Source of the DNA: Thalassospira profundimaris
GTDB lineage: Bacteria; Pseudomonadota; Alphaproteobacteria; Rhodospirillales; Thalassospiraceae
Direction of reading: 5' to 3'
NCBI RefSeq assembly: GCF_003326795.1
Contig: NZ_JPWI01000012.1
Location: forward strand, 62,001-126,000
Length of the DNA stretch: 64,000 nucleotides
The notes under the pieces were generated by a model. It saw only the letters and a program-made list of their open reading frames with translations, had not been told where the DNA came from and ran no database searches. Shown here one piece after another: positions 1 through 8,572 of the stretch. The position numbers were made by a program, and so were the translations under genes. How positions within the stretch are numbered: position 1 is the first letter of the stretch; each line of letters opens with the position of its first letter.

Positions 1-764
1 GAGAAATTCACCGCATGGCAAAGGCTTCTGATTAATGGTAGTCCTCGTCCGAAGGTCGTTTTGCGCCCTGCCACATTGGTTGGGCAGGAGTCGGCAGGTG
101 GTGTGAAGCCATTTCCCTGATCGTTGATTGAAATAACGATATGGCCGTTTTTACGCTTGCGTGCGGTCAGCAGTATGGCCCGTCCGCCATGTTTGCCAGA
201 TGCAAGGCGACGTTTGGTTTCTTCCCCCAGTTCGGTAAAGCTGTCCATCGACAGATGGCCGCTGGTGTCGAGTTCCAGATTGCCGTGAACAAGAGAGTTG
301 GCAAAGGCTTCCTGCACAGCCATCTCGACTGTCGGGGCGATCTTTTCGCCAATGAGTTCCCGATGGCGTAGTGCGGTTACAAATTTCCGGGCGACGGGCA
401 GGTAATAGGCGCTTCGCGTCGACAGGCATATGGACAGGGTGTTCTTGTTGCCACCCTGTTGCTTGATCAAAGGGGCAATATCGGCAAGATCTATCTCGCG
501 GGAACATTCGACAAAGACGTCGCAATTCAGTCTGGTCAGTGCGCCAAGCCATTCGCGGCTGGCGTCAGGGGGGACCAGACAGGCAGAGAAATGATTGCTG
601 TGGGAAAAATCCTCAGGTGTCTGACCAAATGTATATCTGACAGAGCGGTTTTCGGGCATTTCCCAAATAGCACCGCTGGCGATAAACGCATCCACATCAT
701 CAAGGGCAAGCGATTGGGCAACGGCGATGGACGGGTTCATGCGGCTTTCTCTGCCAGCGGTCAT
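1..764 (-). CDS. Anti-sigma-factor-type ATP-binding protein (HATPase_c_2), 3' end outside window
   Basis: An uninterrupted reading frame runs from ATG at 764 off the left edge; an internal ATG at 740 is the alternative start. The carboxy half has GHKL ATPase motifs: an N-box (EAFANSLVHGNLE), a G1-like box (INDQGNGF) and a G2-like stretch (GRGLPLIRSL). This matches RsbW/SpoIIAB-like serine kinases and anti-sigma factors. The first ~120 residues are not recognised. The gene starts 3 bases after the STAS gene stop, so the two are almost certainly co-transcribed. By family knowledge, STAS antagonist and ATPase form a partner-switching pair that frees a sigma factor or output protein; the actual partner is not visible here. 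Confidence 0.75.
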   Translation of the reverse strand, partial: MTAGRESRMNPSIAVAQSLALDDVDAFIASGAIWEMPENRSVRYTFGQTPEDFSHSNHFSACLVPPDASREWLGALTRLNCDVFVECSREIDLADIAPLIKQQGGNKNTLSICLSTRSAYYLPVARKFVTALRHRELIGEKIAPTVEMAVQEAFANSLVHGNLELDTSGHLSMDSFTELGEETKRRLASGKHGGRAILLTARKRKNGHIVISINDQGNGFTPPADSCPTNVAGRKTTFGRGLPLIRSLCHAVNF

Positions 765-767
765 GGA

Positions 768-1073
768 TTAGTTCTCAAGCTTGAACAAGGTATCAAACCG
801 GGCGACTTCAAGCATGCGTTTGACCTGTCCCTGTGCGCCACGAATGATGACTGTGGTATTGGTCTTTTCGCCTTCGTCTCGGGCGAGAAGCAACATCCCC
901 AGGCCAGCCGAATCAATGAATTCCACCGCAGCGACATCCAGAACATAGGTGCTTGATCCGTGGGTCCGGATTTCTTCAATCAGTTTGCGAAAACTGGAAT
1001 GGTCACCAAATGTAAAGCGTCCACCAAGTTCGACTGTCGTGGTCCCATTGGCGCATTCTGTCTTGTAGTTCAA
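768..1073 (-). CDS. STAS-domain anti-anti-sigma factor (SpoIIAA/RsbV family)
   Basis: The protein has 101 residues, one complete STAS domain. The segment VEFIDSAGLGMLLLA is the typical loop and helix that carries the regulatory serine (the Ser in DSAG) phosphorylated by the cognate anti-sigma kinase. The start is TTG at 1073, chosen because a strong AGGAG lies 8 bases upstream. The ATPase gene follows after 3 bases. By family knowledge the unphosphorylated form binds the kinase and releases its target. The operon is divergent from the response regulator at 1230, with a shared 156-base intergenic region. Confidence 0.9.
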   Translation of the reverse strand: MNYKTECANGTTTVELGGRFTFGDHSSFRKLIEEIRTHGSSTYVLDVAAVEFIDSAGLGMLLLARDEGEKTNTTVIIRGAQGQVKRMLEVARFDTLFKLEN

Positions 1074-1229
1074 AATTGATACTCCTGGCAGCGGGTAACG
1101 TCGTAAAAACTATACCTTTTTTAACCTAAGTCTGATTGTGTATGCTTTAGGATGCCACTGCAAGAATGTTAGACGTTGTGACGGGCACGGCGCTATCAGT
1201 ATGCTGGGCTATAGTGGCTATATCGGGAC

Positions 1230-2840
1230 ATGAACCAGAAAATGCCAGAGCAGGCACGCATTGTAATTGTTGAGGATACATTATCGCTTGCGCGGGTGTA
1301 TCAGGACTACCTGCGTGCGGATGGTCATCTGGTTGATCATGTCGTGACGGGCGCAGATGCCATAGAACGTATGAACCAAAATCCGCCTGATGCCATGGTT
1401 CTTGACCTTGTTTTGCCCGATATGGACGGTCGCGAGGTGTTGCGCGCCGCCGCACAGATTAGTCCTGATTGCAAAGTTGTGGTGATTACGGCCCACGGGT
1501 CGGTCAATGTCGCGGTCGAGGCCATGCGTGAAGGAGCCTGGGATTTTCTGCTTAAACCGTTCACAGCAGATAAATTGCGCGAAACCGTGACCAAGGCACT
1601 GGCTGGAATGCCATCAATTTCCAACAGCCCGAACACAGATTTGGTCGAAACAGAAACCGACAAGATGTATTTCGACATCATTGGCGGTTCGGAAAACATG
1701 CGCGACATCTATCGCATTATCGAAAATGCCGCGCCAAGCCGAGCGACCGTCTTTATCACCGGAGAGTCCGGGACGGGCAAGGAGCTGGCAGCCGAAGCCA
1801 TTCACCGCCGATCCGAACGTGCAAAGGCGCCGTTCATTCCTCTTAACTGTGGTGCCATTCCCAAAGACCTTATGGAAAGCGAGATTTTCGGTCACGTCAA
1901 AGGGGCGTTTACCGGTGCCGTTTCTGATCGCGAGGGTGCGGCCCATCGGGCCGAGGGTGGAACGCTGTTTCTTGATGAAATCTGCGAGATGGATCTGGAT
2001 CTTCAGACCAAACTTCTGCGTTTCATTCAGACCGGAACATTCCAGAAGGTTGGTGGCAGTTCGCTTGAAACCGTGGACGTCCGGTTTGTGTGCGCAACCA
2101 ACCGTGACCCGCTTGAAGAAGTGCGCACCGGACGGTTCCGCGAAGACCTTTACTACCGTCTGCATGTGATCCCGCTTCATATGCCGCCCTTGCGTGATCG
2201 CGATAACGATATCCTGCAGATCGCCAATTTTTATCTGCAACGCTATACCCGCGAAGAAGGGCGTGATTTCGAAAAGTTCAGCCCCGAAGTCTCGGCCCTG
2301 TTTGCACGCTATACCTGGCCGGGGAATATCCGCCAGCTTCAGAACATCATCCGTAACATCGTTGTTCTCAATAACGGGACGGAAGTTACCCTTTCGATGG
2401 TGCCGCGCCCGGTTAATAGCGGTACCGAGGATGACCATTTCGGATCCGCGACGATCGAGGCCCCGCCACCCCATCCTGTGGTCTCGCGCGAAACAGGCGG
2501 GACTGGCCGGTTGTGGGAAGGCGACCCCGAGGCATTGGCCTTTCTGGCCGGTGCGCGCCAGATGCGAAAGGTTGTCGAAAACCATCAGACGGGAAAAAAC
2601 AGCCAACTTGTCGGTGTTGGCACGGCATCGGGTGACCGTACCGGCATGGCCCCCCGTGGGCTAAGCGACAATGGACTGGGATATTCTGAAATCCGGCCGC
2701 TTTGGCAGGTCGAAAAGCAGGCGATTGAAGAGGCGATTGAACGGTGTGGCGGATCAATCCCGCGGGCAGCCGATGCACTTGGCGTCAGTCCGTCAACGAT
2801 CTATCGCAAAAAGCAATCATGGGAAGATAACGGCCTGTAA
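1230..2840 (+). CDS. Sigma-54-dependent response regulator, NtrC/LuxO-like
   Basis: A 536-residue protein with three parts. Residues ~10-125 form a receiver domain with acidic pocket ED near 15, phospho-acceptor Asp59 (MVLDLVLPD) and the conserved Lys in LLKPF. Residues ~150-385 form an AAA+ domain with Walker A GESGTGKE, the sigma-54 contact loop GAFTGA and a GGTLFLDEI Walker B. The last ~40 residues are a Fis-type helix-turn-helix (AADALGVSPSTIYRKKQ). A roughly 110-residue linker before the helix-turn-helix is poorly conserved in type. It should activate sigma-54 promoters when phosphorylated. A stand-alone HPt protein at 5043 could be its phosphodonor, as LuxU is for LuxO; that link is inference. 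No histidine kinase is in the window. Confidence 0.93.
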   Translation: MNQKMPEQARIVIVEDTLSLARVYQDYLRADGHLVDHVVTGADAIERMNQNPPDAMVLDLVLPDMDGREVLRAAAQISPDCKVVVITAHGSVNVAVEAMREGAWDFLLKPFTADKLRETVTKALAGMPSISNSPNTDLVETETDKMYFDIIGGSENMRDIYRIIENAAPSRATVFITGESGTGKELAAEAIHRRSERAKAPFIPLNCGAIPKDLMESEIFGHVKGAFTGAVSDREGAAHRAEGGTLFLDEICEMDLDLQTKLLRFIQTGTFQKVGGSSLETVDVRFVCATNRDPLEEVRTGRFREDLYYRLHVIPLHMPPLRDRDNDILQIANFYLQRYTREEGRDFEKFSPEVSALFARYTWPGNIRQLQNIIRNIVVLNNGTEVTLSMVPRPVNSGTEDDHFGSATIEAPPPHPVVSRETGGTGRLWEGDPEALAFLAGARQMRKVVENHQTGKNSQLVGVGTASGDRTGMAPRGLSDNGLGYSEIRPLWQVEKQAIEEAIERCGGSIPRAADALGVSPSTIYRKKQSWEDNGL

Positions 2841-2846
2841 AAGTGG

Positions 2847-3941
2847 CTATGCGTGATCCCGGCTTTTCCAGTCATCAAGTGCGCTGACAAGACGCTGCCA
2901 TTCCGGCTCGGTGCCGGGAAAGCCAAAGCGGACCTTGTTGTGATCATGATCAAACAGACGTACCAGAATGCCATATCGGGCAAGATGGTCGGCAAGTTTT
3001 GCGCAATCCGCACCATCGTAATAGCGAAACAGATCGGTCGCCCCGGAAAGGGTCAAGGTCGAATTTGCGCCGATCAGATCATCCAGTCGCACAGCGTCGC
3101 TTGCCAATCGGGACCGGGTTTGGTTCTGCCAGGTTTGATCCCCGAAGGCGCGCCTGGCAATTTCAATGGTCGGGCCCGGAATGGCCCACGGCCCGATCCG
3201 TTCGGACAAACCAGCGGCAAGGTCGGGTGCCATAACAACGCATCCCAACCGGACCCCGGCCAACCCGAAAAACTTGCCAAATGAACGCAGGACAAGCGTG
3301 TTGGGCAAGTCACCAATCATCGGACAGATCGATTGGTCCGGCTGACAATCCATGAAAGCTTCATCAACGATCAGAAAGCTTCGCGCCTGCTTGGCAAGTT
3401 CGGAGAGCGCCGCGATTTCAGACGGGGGCAGGATGCCGCCATCCGGATTGTTGGGGTTAACAATGATTACAATGGTGCCGGGGGCCGCAGATCGCAGGAT
3501 TTCCTTGGTCGCATCAAAACGGTCACCGGATGCCGTTTCATGGGGGGCGCAGTCATGCCCGGCCCGTGTCCAGCACCGGGCATGTTCGCCATAGGTTGGC
3601 CCCATGATGTGAACCTTTGATATGTCGATCCGGTCCCTGATCCAGAAAGGGATGGTTTGAATAAGCGCCTGTGTGCCCGGTGCACAGACCATGTAATCCG
3701 GTGCAGGGACACCATAATAATCGCAAGCTGCACGTTTCAAGCGATCAAGCTCGGACGCTAATGGCAAACGTTGCCAATGGGCGGTGGCAATATCGGTGAC
3801 GGGATAGCCCACCGGATTGATCCCGGTTGACAGATCAAGCCAGTCTTCAGCGGGGATGCCGTATTTCCGTGAAGCGGCATCTATCGCCCCGCCATGATTG
3901 ATCGGAGCTTGTGGCTGATGCGGGGTGTTGCTCGATACCAT
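2847..3941 (-). CDS. cobC: Threonine-phosphate decarboxylase (CobC/CobD-type PLP enzyme)
   Basis: A fold-type-I PLP aminotransferase-like protein of 364 residues. The amino end has INHGGAIDAASRKYGI and LDLSTGINPVGYP, typical of the cobalamin enzyme that makes (R)-1-amino-2-propanol phosphate. VNPNNPDGG, the Asp in IVDEAFMD and the PLP lysine in SFGKFFGLAGVRLG are all present. ATG 3941 was chosen because it directly precedes the conserved domain; a longer frame upstream overlaps the divergent oxygenase gene and has no domain content. It ends 6 bases from the convergent response regulator. No other cobalamin gene is nearby, so the role rests on the sequence. A histidinol-phosphate aminotransferase is the main alternative and looks less likely. 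Confidence 0.85.
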   Translation of the reverse strand: MVSSNTPHQPQAPINHGGAIDAASRKYGIPAEDWLDLSTGINPVGYPVTDIATAHWQRLPLASELDRLKRAACDYYGVPAPDYMVCAPGTQALIQTIPFWIRDRIDISKVHIMGPTYGEHARCWTRAGHDCAPHETASGDRFDATKEILRSAAPGTIVIIVNPNNPDGGILPPSEIAALSELAKQARSFLIVDEAFMDCQPDQSICPMIGDLPNTLVLRSFGKFFGLAGVRLGCVVMAPDLAAGLSERIGPWAIPGPTIEIARRAFGDQTWQNQTRSRLASDAVRLDDLIGANSTLTLSGATDLFRYYDGADCAKLADHLARYGILVRLFDHDHNKVRFGFPGTEPEWQRLVSALDDWKSRDHA

Positions 3942-4071
3942 TGATGTGCCAAACCTGATTTTTAAGGCGCAAAGTCTTAATTCCGGGACGTTTTGCCATG
4001 ATCGAACGGGACTTGCCAATGCGATCCGTGCTGCGTATCGTCCGGCCATCTTCAATACCGGACATTTGTCG

Positions 4072-4962
4072 ATGATCACACCGAAAAACGCCATTCTGCC
4101 CGTATCCTGGCAGCAGCTTAATCCGCAGTTATCGATTTCGGAAGCAACCGATGCCCTTGCAAAGATCGAGGAAATTGGAGCGGGGAATGGCGGATTTGAT
4201 GGTGGTGCACTTTCGGACCGTTTTTGGGACGAGGGGTATTTCCTGATTGAAGATGTTCTTCCCACCGATGTACTCGCCAAGCTGCGTCAGGGGATCGAAA
4301 CCCTTGTGGCCAATGACCTGTCACCGGCGATGATTTACCTTTATGACGAGGCATGGCAGGTTTTTCAGCGTCTTCGACCGTTGCTTAGTCACTTCCTTGG
4401 TGACCGGATCGCGTTGCTTCCGCATTTTTGGGCATGGCATGTCAATCCGGCAGATGGCGGGCGGGGCTGGCCGCCCCATCGCGACTATCAGGGCGAAAGT
4501 GCGATTGGTGATGACATGTTGATCAGCCTGTCGCTATGGGTGCCGCTGAGCAACGCGACGCCTTATAACGGGTGCATGTATGTCTTGCCGCGTTCTTTTG
4601 AAAGGCGTTATGAGACGCCGGTCGCCAAGCCGGAAGATGTTGTCTTACAGGATGTCAGGGCACTTCCGGCGGGGCCGGGTGCGGTGATGGGCTGGCGACA
4701 GGATTTATATCACTGGGGAAGCCGGGCGAGCATACATGCGACCGAACCCCGGATCAGCCTGTCTCTTGAATTCCAGAACGCGGCATTTGATCCACTTGCC
4801 GAGGAACTTTTAAGCCTTGAACAGCCCCCGGCATTTGAAAAACGTCTGGTTCTGATTGCCAGCCAGTTCGAAAAATACCGGCACATGCAGGACATTGATG
4901 TAAAGACGGTGGATTGGGCCAATGCTGTTCTGGAGCTTTGTTCTGGCAACAGTGTCGGTTAA
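4072..4962 (+). CDS. Phytanoyl-CoA dioxygenase (PhyH) family protein
   Basis: A 296-residue protein of the Fe(II)/2-oxoglutarate oxygenase superfamily. The metal-binding HxD is visible in WPPHRDYQGES, with the distal His probably in YHWGSRA and the 2-oxoglutarate-binding Arg in EPRISLSLEF. Substrate cannot be read from the sequence; PhyH relatives hydroxylate lipids, amino acids such as ectoine, or small metabolites. ATG 4072 was preferred to an earlier in-frame start at 3925 because the earlier one would overlap cobC and adds no domain. It is divergent from cobC and followed 80 bases later by the HPt gene. Confidence 0.82.
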   Translation: MITPKNAILPVSWQQLNPQLSISEATDALAKIEEIGAGNGGFDGGALSDRFWDEGYFLIEDVLPTDVLAKLRQGIETLVANDLSPAMIYLYDEAWQVFQRLRPLLSHFLGDRIALLPHFWAWHVNPADGGRGWPPHRDYQGESAIGDDMLISLSLWVPLSNATPYNGCMYVLPRSFERRYETPVAKPEDVVLQDVRALPAGPGAVMGWRQDLYHWGSRASIHATEPRISLSLEFQNAAFDPLAEELLSLEQPPAFEKRLVLIASQFEKYRHMQDIDVKTVDWANAVLELCSGNSVG

Positions 4963-5042
4963 TATTCCAAAGATTGCTGGTGGAGCAAAGAAGCGCTGCG
5001 GTTGCTGTGTGTTTCTGGTGCCCGATAAAAAAAGAGGCAGGT

Positions 5043-5378
5043 ATGGATTTGATCGATAAGGACCGGTTTGCAGAGATTTGTTCCGCAGTAGGCAAGGAGC
5101 AATTTGCAATGCTGGTTGGTCTGTTACCTGCTTCCTACCAGGAAGAACGCAGCCGACTGATCGAGGCTGCAAATAACAGTGATGCCGAAACATTGTATCG
5201 GGCAGCCCACACCATAAAGGGTATGGCGGCCAATATGGCGGCCCTTAAACTGGCGGATGCGGCACGTGATCTGGAAAAATATGACGGGACATACGGGGAT
5301 GGGCTTCATGCCCGCATTGCCGAACTCGACAAGCTGGTGGAAGACAGCGTTGCGGCCATGATGGCGGAATTAAGCTGA
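5043..5378 (+). CDS. Stand-alone histidine phosphotransfer (HPt) protein
   Basis: A 111-residue helical protein with the HPt signature AAHTIKGMAANM around His56, the likely phospho-accepting histidine. No other domain is present, so it is a shuttle between a hybrid kinase and a response regulator. ATG 5043 follows a purine-rich AAAGAGGCAGGT. The length and architecture resemble LuxU. The nearest candidate partner is the NtrC/LuxO-like regulator at 1230, separated by cobC on the other strand and the oxygenase. That pairing is inference. Confidence 0.88.
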   Translation: MDLIDKDRFAEICSAVGKEQFAMLVGLLPASYQEERSRLIEAANNSDAETLYRAAHTIKGMAANMAALKLADAARDLEKYDGTYGDGLHARIAELDKLVEDSVAAMMAELS

Positions 5379-5407
5379 TCGGTTCTTTTGGCCGGGTGCC
5401 AGAAAGC

Positions 5408-5433
5408 AAGGACAACCAGAACTGGTTGTCCTT
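5408..5433. terminator. Bidirectional stem-loop between HPt and M24 genes
   Basis: A perfect 11-base-pair inverted repeat (AAGGACAACCA, loop GAAC, TGGTTGTCCTT) lies between two convergent genes. T-tracts are weak on both sides, so termination is inferred from position and stem strength. Confidence 0.65.
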
Positions 5434-5446
5434 GTGATATTCAAGA

Positions 5447-6598
5447 TCAACGTGTGATCAGATCGACGCTGTGGCGGGAAACGCTTTCATTGCCGGTCTC
5501 GGTGACAATCACCGAATGGCCCGGACACATTGCGATCCCGGTTTCACTATCCATCAGGATCATGTGCAGGAAGAATACCATACCGGGTTCGGCAATGACC
5601 GGATTGCCATGATAGAACATTGGCCAGTCCATCCAGTTCGGTGCAAAGGTCGTTCCCATTGAATAACCGCAGGCATTAAGCCGGTGGGCCTGCATCCCCG
5701 CCTGATCACATACCCGGGCATAGGCATCAAAGACCTTGCCAATTGGCTCACCGGGGCGGAGCGCCTCGCGGCAGGCGACCAGCGCATCAGTTGCAACCTT
5801 GTGCATTTCGATATGACGCGGCAGGGCCTTGCCAACCGGGATCGTGCGCATCATTGCCGCATGGTAGTGGCGATATGCACCGGCCCATTCCAGCGTGATC
5901 TGGTCGGTTTCGCCAATATGTTTGCGGCCTGTGAAATACCGGCACAGAAGGGCATCCCGCCCGGCCCCGATAATGAATTCATTACCCGGATAATCGCCAC
6001 CACCCGAGAAAATGGCACCTTGCATGGCGGCAAGAATATCGCCCTCAAAGGCACCGGCATGGACCGTATCAAGGGCAGCATCCCATGCGTCATCGGCCAG
6101 TTCGGCGGCCTTGCGGATGTAATCAAGTTCAGCGGCACTTTTGACAACGCGCAGTTCGGACACCAGTCCGGAAGCATCTTCAAGCGAACAGAAACCATCA
6201 AGGGCAGTTTCGAGCTTTTTGCCATTGGCTGCCGTCAGGCCATAGGCCTCATACTCGACGCCGAGTTTCTTGCCGGAACAGCCGAATTCGGCAAGCATGT
6301 CACGCAGCTGGAAGGCCGGATTGACATTCGGGCCATCGACCCAGATGCGAATATCTTCAATGTCCGAGGTATGTTGTGCCTGCCGCAAATCCGGGGCGCG
6401 GGTGATCAGCGCGACGCGACCATCAACGCCCAGATAAAGGCACTGGAAGAACACATAACCGAATGTGTCATATCCGGTCAGGTAAAACATGCTTTCCTGA
6501 CGGAACATCAACAACCCGTCCAGCCCTTTTTTTTCGAGCTTTTCAATTGTGCGGGCGCGGCGGTTTGCCAGTTCCTGGCGTTCAAAATGCAGTGCCAT
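5447..6598 (-). CDS. M24-fold hydrolase (creatinase/ectoine-hydrolase-like) lacking the metal ligands
   Basis: A 383-residue protein with a creatinase amino-terminal domain (~10-150) and a pita-bread carboxy domain. The overall pattern (LTGYDTFGYVFFQ, YFTGRKHIGETDQITLEWAG) resembles DoeA ectoine hydrolase and creatinase relatives of Xaa-Pro peptidases. The five M24 metal ligands appear replaced: the two Asp positions read Glu and Ala in LEWAGAYRHYHAAMMRT, the His position reads Tyr in CGYSMG, and the two Glu positions read His and Gly. A metal-independent C-N hydrolase is therefore more likely than a peptidase. It is a single gene, with 305 bases of intergenic DNA upstream. Confidence 0.78.
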   Translation of the reverse strand: MALHFERQELANRRARTIEKLEKKGLDGLLMFRQESMFYLTGYDTFGYVFFQCLYLGVDGRVALITRAPDLRQAQHTSDIEDIRIWVDGPNVNPAFQLRDMLAEFGCSGKKLGVEYEAYGLTAANGKKLETALDGFCSLEDASGLVSELRVVKSAAELDYIRKAAELADDAWDAALDTVHAGAFEGDILAAMQGAIFSGGGDYPGNEFIIGAGRDALLCRYFTGRKHIGETDQITLEWAGAYRHYHAAMMRTIPVGKALPRHIEMHKVATDALVACREALRPGEPIGKVFDAYARVCDQAGMQAHRLNACGYSMGTTFAPNWMDWPMFYHGNPVIAEPGMVFFLHMILMDSETGIAMCPGHSVIVTETGNESVSRHSVDLITR

Positions 6599-6903
6599 GA
6601 GACTTATCCCTGATGTGTGTTTGTTTGCAGCGATGCTAGCAGAGATTTTTCAGGGCAAATAGTAAAAATGACAATTCAACATTAAATTGATGACAAAGTG
6701 TAATTGTTTGAGTGGGGCTGTCTTGCCACCACTAGTTATTTTTCATTTGTAATCAGATATTTCCCGAGAAAAACCTGTAAAATCGTCGAGTGGGGAATAG
6801 AAATTTCAGTAAACCCACCTAAATGAAATATGACGGCACTATTACAGGTGGGGGAGAGAAATGTGCCGGGATTGCTTGTGACCGTCCCATAAAGGAGGCA
6901 AGA
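6599..6903. other. Intergenic region between divergent genes
   Basis: About 305 AT-richer bases separate the M24 gene from the small Rho-N-like gene. It must hold both promoters. No convincing hairpin, repeat or extra reading frame was seen, apart from the strong ribosome binding site at its right end. Confidence 0.6.
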
Positions 6904-7104
6904 GTGGCGAGCTTGAACAAACTCTCTGGAAATTCAGAACGGGAAACGTCTGCGTTCCGACCTTATAAAAAGCCGAACTATAACAAATGGCGCCGGGATG
7001 ACCTTTATCATCTTGCACAACAGCAAGGGATTGAAGATCGCGCCAATATGAGCAATGAAGAGCTCGCGCGGGCTCTGAGCCGCGCCCAGTCCGGCGCGCC
7101 ATAA
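6904..7104 (+). CDS. Small Rho-N/SAP-like protein
   Basis: A 66-residue basic protein. The carboxy half (WRRDDLYHLAQQQGI, then MSNEELARALSRA) has the helix-extended-helix pattern of Rho termination factor N-terminal and SAP-like domains, which bind nucleic acid. The start is GTG at 6904 because an exact AGGAGG at 6893-6898 lies 5 bases upstream; a longer frame from ATG 6823 has no such site. It stands alone, about 300 bases before the periplasmic binding protein. Function is unknown; nucleic-acid binding is inference from fold pattern. Confidence 0.7.
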   Translation: MASLNKLSGNSERETSAFRPYKKPNYNKWRRDDLYHLAQQQGIEDRANMSNEELARALSRAQSGAP

Positions 7105-7404
7105 ATCCGGTTGCCTGCATCAGGCTGAACGCAATCTGATCAACAATCCAGCAACGGCTGCAAGTATCAGATGAGGTAAATCCTTGTTTGCGCGGTTATG
7201 TTGTGCCTCAAAGAAAGATAATATAATTCAGTAGGTTCACTTGGATTTAGAGCGGTGGCATGTGGCAAATCAGTGAATATTATGGATTTTCTAAAGTAAA
7301 CTTGCGCAGTCTGATTGACCTTTGAGGCGAAATTCACTATCCGGTCGTATGGATGGCTGAAATTTTTACTTGGCCTTGGATGGTGTTTCGTCGGGGAACG
7401 AGAA

Positions 7405-8535
7405 TTGCGCGGGATTTTTTTGTGTCTGTTTGGGGGCGGACTGTTCTTTGCCATGGCATCGATTCAGGCCCGCGCAGACCAAAACGAAAGCCAGCCGGAC
7501 CATATTCGTGTGGCCTTTATCAATCCGGGATATGGTGATCGCGGCTTCTGGAAGGATGTCCGCGATACCATGCAGGCTGCTGCCGATCAGTTTGGCTACG
7601 AACTGATCGTGTTTGACAGCGACCGGGACTGGAAAATGATGGTTGAAAGTGCGCAAAAGGCATTTGCGCTTCAACCGCCGCCTGACTTCATTATCGCCGT
7701 GAACGAGTATCAGCAGGGAACCCGTATTGTGCTGGAGGCAGAACAGCGCGGCATACCTGTGATCATGTTGCTCAATGACCTGACCGAGGAACAAAAAGAC
7801 ACGTATGGTCGGCCGCGCAAAGACATAAAAAACTGGATCCTGACCCTGACCCCCGATAACGAACGGGCAGGCTATGATATTGCAAAATCCCTGATTGACG
7901 GCGCACGTGCGGTTAACGCTGATCAGTTGCCAGGGAAACTGTGTCTGTTGTCGATTGCGGGTGACCGGAAAACGCCAGCCTCACTGGAACGTCTTACCGG
8001 ACTTGATCATGCCCTAAGCCGCTATCCTGTCCTTGATGAACAGCGCCGGCTGGTCGCCAACTGGTCGTATGACGAGGCTTATCGACAGACAGAGGCCTGG
8101 TTAAAGCGCGGTGGATGTATAGATGCGGTTTGGGCCGCCAATGACAATATTGCTCTGGGTGCGATTGCGGCACTTGAAGCTGCTGGAAAAATACCGGGAC
8201 AGGATGTTGTCATTGGTGGTCTGAACTGGTCCAGAGAGGGGCTGGCAGCTGTCCTGAATAATCAGATGACATTAACCCATGGCGGACATTTCTTTGCCGG
8301 GGCCTGGGTCATGGTGCTGTTGCATGACTATATTAACGATGTTGCAATTTTGAAAGACACTCCCGAAATAACTTTCAGAATGGAAGCTGTTACGCGTGCA
8401 AACCTGCCCGAGTTTGGCGATGTTCTGTTTTCACGGGATTGGAATAAAATAGATTTCTCCCGGTTTAGTCTTGTCAATTCACCCACCCGGTCCGAATATC
8501 AGTTCGGACTTTTGACGCAGAGCCACCGCCAATAA
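7405..8535 (+). CDS. Periplasmic sugar-binding-like protein (Peripla_BP_4, LuxP/RbsB type)
   Basis: A type-I periplasmic binding protein fold: HIRVAFINPGYGDRGFW opens the first lobe, DFIIAVNEYQQG and IPVIMLLNDLT follow, and AVWAANDNIALGAIAALEAAGK is the classic second-lobe helix. TTG 7405 is preferred because GGGGAACGAGA precedes it and it gives a well-formed signal peptide ending near QARA; TTG 7315 and ATG 7453 are alternatives. No ABC permease or ATPase is nearby. Instead a membrane diguanylate cyclase follows 37 bases later, suggesting a sensory rather than a transport role, like LuxP for LuxQ. The ligand is unknown. Confidence 0.8.
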   Translation: MRGIFLCLFGGGLFFAMASIQARADQNESQPDHIRVAFINPGYGDRGFWKDVRDTMQAAADQFGYELIVFDSDRDWKMMVESAQKAFALQPPPDFIIAVNEYQQGTRIVLEAEQRGIPVIMLLNDLTEEQKDTYGRPRKDIKNWILTLTPDNERAGYDIAKSLIDGARAVNADQLPGKLCLLSIAGDRKTPASLERLTGLDHALSRYPVLDEQRRLVANWSYDEAYRQTEAWLKRGGCIDAVWAANDNIALGAIAALEAAGKIPGQDVVIGGLNWSREGLAAVLNNQMTLTHGGHFFAGAWVMVLLHDYINDVAILKDTPEITFRMEAVTRANLPEFGDVLFSRDWNKIDFSRFSLVNSPTRSEYQFGLLTQSHRQ

Positions 8536-8572
8536 AAAGCAAAAGCGTCCGAAAAAGAACGACCTTAAGCGA

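Noticed and set aside
1614-2606. Long open frame antisense to the sigma-54 regulator
   Set aside because: The plus strand has a complete, motif-rich regulator; the antisense product has no domain and is a composition artefact.
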